Positions 1 to 5,729 are shown, counted from the stretch's first letter. The stretch: DNA of 7,258 nucleotides from an uncultured Bacilli bacterium (GCA_947629425.1 CANRDR010000080.1:1-7258), one strand, 5' to 3'. Numbers and translations: made by a program. The notes: generated by a model not told the origin, from the sequence alone.

Positions 1-14
1 CTCCATTATAAAGT

Positions 15-90
15 GCCTGTTTAGCTCAGTCGGTAGAGCGCACGGCTGTTAACCGTTAGGTCGTAGGTTCGAGTCCTACAACAGGCGCCA
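15..90 (+). tRNA. tRNA-Asn (anticodon GTT)
   Basis: Complete cloverleaf. The acceptor stem GCCTGTT (15-21) pairs perfectly with AACAGGC (80-86). It is followed by discriminator G87 and an encoded CCA (88-90). The D stem is GCTC/GAGC (24-27 with 36-39). The anticodon loop CTGTTAA (46-52) carries GTT at 48-50, which reads Asn codons AAC/AAU. The T arm is GTAGG-TTCGAGT-CCTAC (63-79). The first anticodon-stem pair (C41-T57) is a mismatch, but the other four pairs hold. The gene decodes one of the most frequent codons in this AT-rich window. No promoter is visible in the 14 bases before it, so it is probably transcribed from upstream of the window. Confidence 0.98.
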
Positions 91-102
91 TTTTTGAATT
101 TT

Positions 103-128
103 AAGTCCTTTATTTATGGACTTTTTTT
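103..128 (+). terminator. Intrinsic terminator of the tRNA unit
   Basis: AAGTCC (103-108) pairs with GGACTT (118-123) around a 9-nt loop. The T-run reaches 128. It lies 13 nt after the tRNA CCA end and closes the tRNA transcript. Confidence 0.85.
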
Positions 129-130
129 AT

Positions 131-151
131 AAATTACTCTCAAAATTACTC
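131..151 (+). repeat. 12-bp-period direct repeat upstream of promoter
   Basis: AAATTACTC occurs at 131-139 and again at 143-151, exactly 12 bp apart. The second copy ends 22 bp before the -35 box of the next promoter. A helical-turn-like spacing upstream of a -35 box would suit a tandem activator site, but two copies in AT-rich DNA may be chance. Confidence 0.4.
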
Positions 152-173
152 CGAGTTTATTTTTATAAATTTC

Positions 174-201
174 TTGACATTTGTAATATAAAAGATATAA
201 T
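174..201 (+). promoter_or_regulatory. Consensus sigma-A promoter for the 225-680 gene
   Basis: A perfect -35 TTGACA (174-179) and a perfect -10 TATAAT (196-201) are separated by 16 bp. Predicted transcription starts near 208, which leaves a leader of only about 17 nt before the ATG at 225. This is the strongest vegetative promoter in the window. Confidence 0.9.
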
Positions 202-224
202 ACATTTAAGAAAAGAGCAGTATT

Positions 225-680
225 ATGGGAAGTAAAGAAGATAATAACTATAAAAATTTATATACTAATTTAGTATTACCAGAAATAAAAGAAAAATTAT
301 ATAATTATTGGAATAAAATGATAAATATTTTATATGGAAAAACTATTGAATATGATAAAAGGAATTTTATTTTAGATAGGTTAAAAGAAACAGAATTTTT
401 TGATTATAATAATCCGGATTATTATGGAATATTAAAAGATGAAGATTTAAAAAAATTTATAAAATATGCATATACAGCAGCAAATACTGATTTATCACAA
501 GAATATATAGATGATGCTTATATACATATGGCACAAATAATTAAGAAAAATAATGCAAAATTAAATACATATATAATTTATTGGTTATCTAATATATATG
601 AAAGAAGTTTAAATAATTTAAAAGCATTAGAAGAATTTAAACCATCTCTTAATATAGAAACACCATTTAAAACAAAATAA
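225..680 (+). CDS. Hypothetical helical protein, 151 aa
   Basis: I do not recognise this protein family. The 151-aa product is rich in Tyr, Asn, Lys and Ile. It has no signal peptide, no hydrophobic membrane span and no Cys, so it is predicted to be soluble and cytoplasmic. It reads as mostly alpha-helical, with amphipathic stretches near residues 15-40 (LPEIKEKLYNYWNKMINIL) and 95-140. A short acidic/aromatic patch, FFDYNNPDYYGILKDED, lies around residues 58-74. The ATG at 225 is the only start compatible with the promoter at 174-201. The Shine-Dalgarno is weak (AAGAG around 213-217), so the strong promoter is paired with modest initiation. The gene is monocistronic: it has its own promoter and ends in a terminator shared with the convergent coat genes. 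TAA stop. It is probably a real gene, but its function is unknown. Confidence 0.75.
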   Translation: MGSKEDNNYKNLYTNLVLPEIKEKLYNYWNKMINILYGKTIEYDKRNFILDRLKETEFFDYNNPDYYGILKDEDLKKFIKYAYTAANTDLSQEYIDDAYIHMAQIIKKNNAKLNTYIIYWLSNIYERSLNNLKALEEFKPSLNIETPFKTK

Positions 681-712
681 AAGAACTAATTGTCTGTACT
701 TAGTTCTTTTTC
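679..712. terminator. Bidirectional terminator between convergent genes
   Basis: AAAAGAACTAA (679-689) pairs perfectly with TTAGTTCTTTT (700-710) around a 10-nt loop, with T-runs on both strands. It serves the plus-strand gene ending at 680 and the minus-strand coat operon ending at 686. The arms overlap both genes: the left arm covers the end of the plus TAA and the minus TAG, and the right arm encodes the Lys-Glu-Leu near the end of the coat protein. Confidence 0.9.
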
Positions 713-1006
713 CATTTTACTATATTTATCATATGCTTTATCTATTTTAGTTTGATCTGCAGTTTCTAATTGATACCAACCATTTTGAAAAGCACATTCA
801 AATATTTTGGCTTGCATACCACTTATATTTTTAAAACTTTCAAAAAACAATTTATAAATATCTTTATTGCTGGCTTCATTTAATGCAATTGCGTAGCTAG
901 ATACTAAATGTTTATAAGATATAAGAATATCATTTATTATATCTTTTTCATTCATAGAACAATCTTTTTTTACTTTTGTTTCAGTATTTTTAATAGTTTC
1001 TCCCAT
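686..1006 (-). CDS. CotF-family spore coat protein (Coat F domain)
   Basis: The 106-aa protein carries a Coat F-type ferritin-like helical pair from about residue 18 to 103. Signature stretches are MNEKDIINDIL, then YKHLVSSYAIALNEASN (helix 1), MQAKIFECAFQNGWYQLE (helix 2) and a C-terminal tail. This matches the pattern of small Bacillus/Clostridium CotF-like proteins (loop -GWYQ-, -LVSSYA-AINEASN-), which sit in the spore coat made in the mother cell. A 17-residue Lys-rich N-terminal extension precedes the usual family start (Met18). I kept the ATG at 1006 because a perfect AGGAGGA lies just upstream, while Met18 has none. The gene is second in an operon, 9 nt after the stop of its partner, and its Shine-Dalgarno overlaps that stop, so translation is probably coupled. 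TAG stop inside the shared terminator. Family assignment is confident; a role in actual spores is inferred. Confidence 0.88.
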   Translation of the reverse strand: MGETIKNTETKVKKDCSMNEKDIINDILISYKHLVSSYAIALNEASNKDIYKLFFESFKNISGMQAKIFECAFQNGWYQLETADQTKIDKAYDKYSKMEKELSTDN

Positions 1007-1010
1007 TTTA

Positions 1011-1017
1011 TCCTCCT
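1011..1017 (-). promoter_or_regulatory. Shine-Dalgarno overlapping upstream stop codon
   Basis: On the minus strand the sequence is TAGGAGGATAAAATG. AGGAGGA overlaps the TAG stop (1016-1018) of the upstream small coat gene and sits 4 nt before the ATG region. This fixes the ATG at 1006 and suggests translational coupling of the two coat genes. Confidence 0.85.
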
Positions 1018-1213
1018 AATTTAAATAATCCACATATTTTTCATATTCTTTTGTAAGTTCTTCACTTGCAGTTTGTATTGTTTTTTTAATACTTTCATCT
1101 TGAATATCATTCATATAATTATTCATTTTTTTAATAAGAATGAATTTCCAGTTTAACATATCTTCTATATAAGATAAGTCTTTTGTACTAATTATATTAG
1201 GTACTGTTTTCAT
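1016..1213 (-). CDS. Small CotF-partner coat protein, 65 aa
   Basis: The 65-aa product begins with a short N-terminal strand (VPNIISTKDLSYIEDML) followed by two amphipathic helices, about residues 14-35 and 38-63. The start ISTKDLSYIEDMLNW is typical of short Firmicutes proteins encoded beside CotF homologues. It also aligns by eye with the N-terminal half of B. subtilis CotF (the region with LEMHEL...KLKKMIREVKDPQLK), here read as KKMNNYMNDIQDESIKK. It is the first gene of the coat operon; the Coat F-domain gene follows after 9 nt. The start is supported by GGAGG (complement of 1221-1225), 7 nt before the ATG. TAG stop. My inference is that the two products together rebuild the four-helix unit that CotF holds in one chain. 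No signal peptide or membrane span is seen. Confidence 0.8.
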   Translation of the reverse strand: MKTVPNIISTKDLSYIEDMLNWKFILIKKMNNYMNDIQDESIKKTIQTASEELTKEYEKYVDYLN

Positions 1214-1248
1214 AAAATTTCCTCCAAAATTATTATGTAATTTTTTTA

Positions 1249-1279
1249 ATTATATTATTCATAAAATAAAAAAAATACA
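1249..1279 (-). promoter_or_regulatory. Candidate promoter of the coat operon (possibly sigma-E/K type)
   Basis: On the minus strand AATATAAT lies at 1256-1249, and TGTATTTT lies 15 nt upstream (1279-1272). This loosely resembles the mother-cell sigma-E pattern (ATATTT, 14-15 nt, CATAnAAT). No TTGACA-like -35 box exists at vegetative spacing. The match is imperfect, the DNA is almost pure A+T, and the -35 candidate overlaps the arm of a predicted terminator, so this is tentative. Confidence 0.25.
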
Positions 1280-1311
1280 TTTAATATAATAATATTTAGT
1301 TTTGTATTTTT
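1268..1311 (-). terminator. Probable terminator of the lysR-type gene
   Basis: On the minus strand AAAAATACA (1311-1303) pairs with TGTATTTTT (1279-1271), followed by more T down to 1268. The arms start 5 nt after the TAA of the LysR-type gene. The stem is AT-rich and the loop is 23 nt, though an inner AATAT/ATATT pairing could shorten it. This makes it a weaker terminator than others in the window. Confidence 0.5.
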
Positions 1312-1316
1312 AATAT

Positions 1317-2183
1317 TTATAATAATTCTATAAATTTATTAATATATTTATTAGTACTAGATTTAATATATCCAATATCAAAATATCTTATTGGTAAATT
1401 AAAATCTGTGTTAAGGATAGAATAATCTTTATTATTTTCATAATGTATTGGATTGCCTATACCTATGCCAAACCCATCTTTAATAAGTTCTCTACATAGA
1501 CTATAACTGTTAAATTCATAAGCAGGTTTAATACTTTTATTTTTTTCTTTTAGAAAAGATTCAAAATTTCTACGACTATGTGTAATATTATCCAATAATA
1601 CTAATGGTTCATTTAGAATTTCATCTAATGATAATACTTTATTTTTTAAGTGATTAAAATATTGACTTGAAGTAATAAATTTATCTTGTATTTGAAAAGA
1701 TTTTATTTTAGTAAAATCTAAAATATTTTCATATTCATTTTTAATTACTAAATCTAATTTATTTAACTTAATTCTATTTTCTAATACTTCTTTAGTTTCT
1801 AGAATAATATTTATTTTTACATTAGGATATAATTTTTTAAACGTTTTTAATGGTTCTTCAATAAAAACAATAAAATTTGTAGTTGTTGCTCCTATATTTA
1901 AATCTACTAATGATGCATCATTTTGATCTATTGTATTTAAAGTACTATTTAGACTCTTAAACATATTATTTATATATTCATATAATATTTCCCCTTCTTT
2001 AGTAGGAATTACACCCTTTTTACTTCTTTGTAATAATTTTGTATTAGTTTCTTTTTCTAAATCATTTATAGCTTTTGTTACAGCAGGTTGTGAAACAAAT
2101 AAATTTTCACTAGCTTTAGTTATATTTTTAGTGTTAACTACTTCATAAAAATATTTAAATAAGTTTAAATTGATATCTTTCAT
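1317..2183 (-). CDS. LysR-family transcriptional regulator
   Basis: The 288-aa length is standard for the LysR family. The N-terminal winged helix-turn-helix spans residues 1-65: NLNLFKYFYEVV, then helices around NITKASENLF and VSQPAVTKAINDLEKE (Ser31-Gln32-Pro33-Ala34 is the classic recognition-helix start), then a wing ending GVIPTKEGE. A linker helix follows to about 90. The periplasmic-binding-protein-like effector domain starts at LNIGATTTNFIVFIEEPL (about 94) and runs to the C-terminus, including GFGIGIGNP around residue 237. The inducer cannot be predicted. The gene is transcribed away from the 2334-4965 operon, the usual LysR arrangement for controlling a divergent target and itself. 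The Shine-Dalgarno is weak, and a possible -10 (TATAGT, complement of 2205-2210) lies upstream. The start is chosen by family alignment. TAA stop. Confidence 0.95.
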   Translation of the reverse strand: MKDINLNLFKYFYEVVNTKNITKASENLFVSQPAVTKAINDLEKETNTKLLQRSKKGVIPTKEGEILYEYINNMFKSLNSTLNTIDQNDASLVDLNIGATTTNFIVFIEEPLKTFKKLYPNVKINIILETKEVLENRIKLNKLDLVIKNEYENILDFTKIKSFQIQDKFITSSQYFNHLKNKVLSLDEILNEPLVLLDNITHSRRNFESFLKEKNKSIKPAYEFNSYSLCRELIKDGFGIGIGNPIHYENNKDYSILNTDFNLPIRYFDIGYIKSSTNKYINKFIELL

Positions 2184-2242
2184 AGTTTAATTACATCTCG
2201 CTTTACTATATTTTATTTTTTTCAATATTAAAAAATTAATAT

Positions 2243-2261
2243 CCATAAATAAAAGTAATGG
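2243..2261. promoter_or_regulatory. Candidate LysR operator, CCAT-N11-ATGG
   Basis: CCAT (2243-2246) and ATGG (2258-2261) form a dyad with exactly 11 bases between the inner T and A. This is the T-N11-A pattern known for LysR boxes. It lies near the middle of the 150-bp region between the regulator and the divergent operon, and its four G/C pairs stand out in otherwise A/T-only sequence. Confidence 0.5.
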
Positions 2262-2269
2262 TTTTTATA

Positions 2270-2310
2270 AAATAAATATATTTTATTTATATTATAGAAC
2301 TTTATATAAT
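2270..2310 (+). promoter_or_regulatory. AT dyad and -10 region of the 2334 operon
   Basis: AAATAAA (2270-2276) and TTTATTT (2282-2288) form an inverted repeat with a 5-nt centre. A perfect -10 TATAAT lies at 2305-2310, 24 nt before the ATG. No good -35 is found at 16-18 bp spacing (only A/T-rich hexamers inside the dyad). This would fit an activator-dependent promoter such as one driven by LysR. The dyad alone could be chance. Confidence 0.4.
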
Positions 2311-2333
2311 TAAGTCAAGAAAGGAATTTAAAT

Positions 2334-3566
2334 ATGATAGATGAATTTGAAACAAAAAAACTAACTAAAGAGATTTTACAGAATTATATTGAATCTTTAT
2401 ATGATTTAAATGATAAAATTGTTTTATTTCATGAAGGATTTTTTGTAGCAAACACTACAGAATATTTTAATGATTTATATCAAATTAATAAAAAGAATAT
2501 AAATAAATACAAATTTATTGATTTTAAAACAGGTAAACCTATAAATGCTATGAATATATATGATGAATCGGAAAGTTATTATCATATATATAGAGAATAT
2601 GAAAGAGAATATTCACAGAAATATAATTATAGTTTTGCAACTTCAGATAAATTTAGTGACTATACTATTTGCAATGGTATAAAGAGCAATTTGTGGGAAG
2701 GATGTAGTACTCGCAAATTTGGAATGTTTGTTGTTTATAAAAATGAAAATGATAAAGTTTTATATGGTGTAATTGATGAGAAAGGAAATTTTTTAGTAGA
2801 CTTTAAAGAATATGTTAAAGTAGAATTACTAACTAATTATAATGTTTACTTAACTGATAAAAATAATAATAGTTATATTTATTCAAAAAAATATGGATTA
2901 AATAAAATTGAAATTAATAAACAGATTATAAAATTAGAACTTTCTAAAAATTTTCCTTATTATATAATTACAATAAATGATAATAAATATGCTGAACTTA
3001 AAGGTTTAATAAATAACAAGGGTGAAATTTTAATAGAGCCAATTTATAAACAAATATATATGAATAATAAAAATATGATTTACGGTGTGGACTGTATTAA
3101 TGATAATAGAAAACATATTTTTAATTCAAAAATACAAAAAATAATGACTATTGATGCAGATATTTTGTTATTTTTCGATAATTATATTATATACCAAAAA
3201 AATAATCAAATATTTGTTATAGATTTAAATACAATGGATAATACTTATTTTAATTTACCATATTTAAAAGATGAATTTGATAAATTTTTTAATCTAGATG
3301 AATTAAGAGCTAAATCTGATGAAGAATTAGATCTTCTAGTAAAAAAGTATCCTTATTATGAGGAAGATTTAGGACATATCATTTTACATAAAACTAAAAA
3401 ATATGGAATAAAGTTAACCTCAGAAATTAACAATAAAAGTTATAAAAGATATTTTAAAAATAAAGACCAATTAGAGAAAATTGAAAAATATATAAGCGAT
3501 ATATTTTTGCAAAATAATATTGTTGATAAAAATAATAAATTAAAAACTTTAAAGAGAGGTGAATAA
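2334..3566 (+). CDS. Protein with degenerate WG-type beta repeats, 410 aa
   Basis: No named function is recognised. The clearest pattern is a strand-turn-strand unit like the WG repeat (consensus near G-x-I-D-x-x-G-x-x-I-x-P-x-Y). Copy one is YGVIDEKGNFLVDFKEY (residues 144-160). Copy two is KGLINNKGEILIEPIYKQIY (about 223-242). A partial copy, FIDFKTGKPI, lies near residue 62, and KKYGIKLTSEI lies near the C-terminus. The region between reads as beta strands, so a propeller-like or beta-solenoid fold is plausible. Cys113, Trp121 and Cys124 lie in a less AT-skewed patch (about 100-135). The C-terminal 90 residues are helical and charged. There is no signal peptide or membrane span. AAGGA (2321-2325) lies 8 nt before the ATG. 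The next gene starts 1 nt after the TAA, so the two are co-translated and likely act together, probably under the divergent LysR-type regulator. Confidence 0.8.
   Translation: MIDEFETKKLTKEILQNYIESLYDLNDKIVLFHEGFFVANTTEYFNDLYQINKKNINKYKFIDFKTGKPINAMNIYDESESYYHIYREYEREYSQKYNYSFATSDKFSDYTICNGIKSNLWEGCSTRKFGMFVVYKNENDKVLYGVIDEKGNFLVDFKEYVKVELLTNYNVYLTDKNNNSYIYSKKYGLNKIEINKQIIKLELSKNFPYYIITINDNKYAELKGLINNKGEILIEPIYKQIYMNNKNMIYGVDCINDNRKHIFNSKIQKIMTIDADILLFFDNYIIYQKNNQIFVIDLNTMDNTYFNLPYLKDEFDKFFNLDELRAKSDEELDLLVKKYPYYEEDLGHIILHKTKKYGIKLTSEINNKSYKRYFKNKDQLEKIEKYISDIFLQNNIVDKNNKLKTLKRGE
3556..3561 (+). promoter_or_regulatory. Shine-Dalgarno inside the upstream gene end
   Basis: GAGGTG (3556-3561) lies in the last codons of the upstream gene and 6 nt before the ATG at 3568. 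It decides the start. The in-frame GTG at 3559-3561 is part of this ribosome binding site and is not used as a start. Confidence 0.8.
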
Positions 3567-3567
3567 A

Positions 3568-4965
3568 ATGGAATTAAATTTAGAAGAATTAAAAAAAATT
3601 GAAAAAGTTAATAATCCATATAGATATGCTTCAAATGTATATACAAAAATAATTGATAATAATCTTAAAGAATGCCCTAAATGTTTGAAAGAATGCGCGG
3701 CAGAAAATATACTTGATTTTATTAAACATAGTCGTGTAGTAGCGACAACTGATATAGATGAAGCTATTTTCTTGAATGAAAACAATATTCCTTTTACGCG
3801 TAAATTTGATGAAAATTTTATAAATGACTTTAAAATTTTATATAATGAAATTGAAGATGTTTATAAACAAATAACTAATTATCCAGATGATTATTCATTT
3901 ATAACAAAAAGTATAATTTTTAAAATAAATATAAATGAATATTTAAAAAAATATTCAAACATAGATAAGAAAACTCTATATATTATGGGAATTCTTTATA
4001 ATGATATAAATCTTTTAAATGAAAATCTTGAGATTTTAAATTCTTTATCTAAAGAAGAACAAAAGATAATTTTAAAATACATTAAGCCATTATCATTTGA
4101 TTTGGTAAAAAAATATGTGCATATTAATTCAGTATATAAAGAATTATATTGTTATTTTAATGAACATTATATTAAATCGTTTAAATTAATATCAAATTTA
4201 ATTAAAAAGAATGATATAAATAAAATCAAAATTTTAATAAATTACAAACAATATTTACAAAGCCATTATCCAGAATATAGTCCAGGCGCACCTTCAGAAA
4301 CTATTACTTATGGAGAATGGGTAGAAGTTGCAGATGAAGGAGCGGATACAGAAGCAGCATGGTATCCAACCCATAATGTTTACGTGCCTAAAACTAAAAT
4401 TATTGATCATCATTCAAGTATTCCTACCTATGAATTAGAAAATTTAGAAAAAGCCCTTATAAAATTAGAAAAAAAAGATTTTCAAAATGTTGATTTAAAT
4501 TCATTAATTACTATTTATAATTATTTAAACGAAAACATTATTAATATAAGTAAATCTATAGTGTTAAATAGTGACGAAAAAGAAACAAAAGATTTAATTA
4601 ATAAAGTAAAAAATTTAGTTCAAGACTTTAATTATAAAATTTCAAATATTTTTAATCAAAATATAAATATAAACTTTAATATAGATAAAATAACTATAGA
4701 AAATAATAATATTGATTTAGAAACTACATGGTTAGCATTATTATCTAGTTTAAAAATTTTTGTTACTAATCTTTTAAATATATCCAATAAATATATTGAA
4801 GATAATATAAAAATACTTGATGATAGTTTATTTGAATATCAGTTTACAAGATTTCTTATTGAAAAGATATATATTGAAATTAATTATATACTTGATGATT
4901 TTAAGAATAATATATTAAATTTAATTAATAAAGAAAATATTAAGGTGCTTAAATATACATTATAA
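3568..4965 (+). CDS. Uncharacterised helical protein with Cys cluster and conserved-looking core, 465 aa
   Basis: I do not recognise this family. Residues 1-30 are helical. Cys36, Cys39 and Cys43 form a CPKCLKEC cluster that could bind metal together with ligands elsewhere. Residues 45-230 and 290-465 are Ile/Leu/Asn/Lys-rich helices. Between them lies a very different segment, about residues 235-288, rich in Gly, Ala, Pro, Asp, Glu and Trp: SPGAPSETITYGEWVEV, then ADEGADTEAAWYPTHNVYV and IIDHHSS. Its coding DNA is about 43% G+C over 4261-4380. Third codon positions remain A/T, so the rise comes from amino acid content. No signal peptide or clear membrane span is visible. The ATG at 3568 is chosen over the GTG at 3559 because the latter lies inside the Shine-Dalgarno. 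The gap to the upstream gene is 1 nt, which implies tight coupling. A terminator follows the TAA. Confidence 0.8.
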   Translation: MELNLEELKKIEKVNNPYRYASNVYTKIIDNNLKECPKCLKECAAENILDFIKHSRVVATTDIDEAIFLNENNIPFTRKFDENFINDFKILYNEIEDVYKQITNYPDDYSFITKSIIFKININEYLKKYSNIDKKTLYIMGILYNDINLLNENLEILNSLSKEEQKIILKYIKPLSFDLVKKYVHINSVYKELYCYFNEHYIKSFKLISNLIKKNDINKIKILINYKQYLQSHYPEYSPGAPSETITYGEWVEVADEGADTEAAWYPTHNVYVPKTKIIDHHSSIPTYELENLEKALIKLEKKDFQNVDLNSLITIYNYLNENIINISKSIVLNSDEKETKDLINKVKNLVQDFNYKISNIFNQNININFNIDKITIENNNIDLETTWLALLSSLKIFVTNLLNISNKYIEDNIKILDDSLFEYQFTRFLIEKIYIEINYILDDFKNNILNLINKENIKVLKYTL

Positions 4966-4973
4966 AAATAATT

Positions 4974-5009
4974 AAAAGAATTATAAAATTAAAATTAATT
5001 CTTTTTTTT
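4974..5009 (+). terminator. Terminator of the two-gene operon
   Basis: AAAAGAATTA (4974-4983) pairs perfectly with TAATTCTTTT (4996-5005) around a 12-nt loop. The T-run extends to 5009. It begins 9 nt after the stop and ends the 2334-4965 transcript. Confidence 0.85.
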
Positions 5010-5039
5010 AATATAATAATTTATTTTTGTTATTTATTA

Positions 5040-5063
5040 TGTTAGAATACTTGAAGTATGGAG
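5040..5063 (+). promoter_or_regulatory. Extended -10 and Shine-Dalgarno of the 184-aa gene
   Basis: TG (5040-5041), one base, then TAGAAT (5043-5048) forms an extended -10 element. No good -35 is seen. A start near 5055 would leave a very short leader holding GGAG (5060-5063), 8 nt before the ATG at 5072. This argues against the upstream in-frame TTG (5027) and ATG (5039), which lie at or before the promoter. Confidence 0.5.
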
Positions 5064-5071
5064 ATGATTAT

Positions 5072-5626
5072 ATGGAAAACATAAAATATTATGGACCAAA
5101 ATATATAACAAATTTATTAGAAACTATATATGATAAAGATATTAATAAAATTATTGAAGAAGTAAAAAGTTATAAAATTACAGTAACATTAGAAGATATA
5201 AAAACTTATTTAAATGAAACTTCATTTAGTAAATATACATTAGAATATTTTATTAAATATACTAATATATTAAAAGTAAAAATATTAAAATTATTAGATA
5301 TAGTAGATAAAATATCTAATGAAAATACTAATGAAATAAAAGATATTTTAAATGGTTTAAATATAAAATTAACTTCTAAAGGTAAAATATCTTCTATAGA
5401 TATAAAAAGATTAATTACATCTATAGAATATAATATAAAAAAATTAAAGAATATAGTTCTTACTGCTAATAATTTAGAAACTTATTTAACATTTAATATT
5501 ACTAAACCTAATAAAGATGCAAATAATTTATATCCTAGCGAAAATCTTAAAATTAGTGATTTATTACAAAATGAAAATAGTTCTATATTATTAAGTAATA
5601 AACAGTTAAAAAAGACTTTATTTTAA
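5072..5626 (+). CDS. Hypothetical helical protein, 184 aa
   Basis: The family is not recognised. The 184-aa product has almost only helix-favouring residues (Ile, Leu, Lys, Asn, Glu, Tyr). It has no Cys, no Trp, no signal peptide and no hydrophobic span long enough for a membrane. Residues 1-60 contain repeating amphipathic helices (ITNLLETIYDKDINKIIEEV). Residues 60-150 could form a helical bundle or coiled coil (ILKVKILKLLDIVDKI; KRLITSIEYNIKKLKNIVL). The C-terminal 35 residues are Asn/Ser-rich and end in basic KQLKKTLF. The start is the ATG at 5072, preceded by GGAG at 8 nt. The reading frame extends upstream to a TTG at 5027, but that lacks a ribosome site and lies upstream of the extended -10. 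The gene is flanked by terminators on both sides, so it is monocistronic. TAA stop, inside its own terminator stem. Confidence 0.7.
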   Translation: MENIKYYGPKYITNLLETIYDKDINKIIEEVKSYKITVTLEDIKTYLNETSFSKYTLEYFIKYTNILKVKILKLLDIVDKISNENTNEIKDILNGLNIKLTSKGKISSIDIKRLITSIEYNIKKLKNIVLTANNLETYLTFNITKPNKDANNLYPSENLKISDLLQNENSSILLSNKQLKKTLF

Positions 5627-5659
5627 AATAATAGATACTTAATAAAATAAAGTTTTTTT
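5609..5659 (+). terminator. Terminator overlapping the stop of the 184-aa gene
   Basis: ACTTTATTTTA (5615-5625) pairs perfectly with TAAAATAAAGT (5643-5653). A G-T wobble and five A-T pairs extend the stem to 5609/5659, giving about 17 bp around a 17-nt loop. The outer 3' arm is the T-run. The 5' arm contains the last codons and most of the stop codon. Confidence 0.85.
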
Positions 5660-5729
5660 ATAAATATAAATAAAAATCATAAAATTGAAATAATTGCAAA
5701 CATTTTTTTAAAAACTTAACATATTTTTC

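Noticed and set aside
1..5. CTCCA as the 3' end of a preceding tRNA
   Set aside because: It could be a tRNA tail 9 nt before the tRNA-Asn, but five bases at the window edge cannot support a gene call.
65..90. tRNA 3' end as an integration (att) site of a mobile element
   Set aside because: No second copy of the tRNA 3' end and no integrase, transposase or phage gene is visible in the window.
3559..3561. GTG start three codons upstream of the ATG of the 465-aa gene
   Set aside because: The GTG forms part of the GAGGTG Shine-Dalgarno that serves the ATG at 3568, and it has no ribosome site of its own.
3549..3785. Minus-strand open frame of 78 codons opposite the 465-aa gene start
   Set aside because: It lies wholly over the end of one real gene and the start of another, lacks its own promoter, and its Ser/Phe-rich translation is what antisense of Lys/Glu-rich coding gives.
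5027..5071. Upstream TTG or ATG starts (5027, 5039) for the 184-aa gene
   Set aside because: They lack a Shine-Dalgarno and lie upstream of, or inside, the extended -10. The ATG at 5072 has GGAG at 8 nt.
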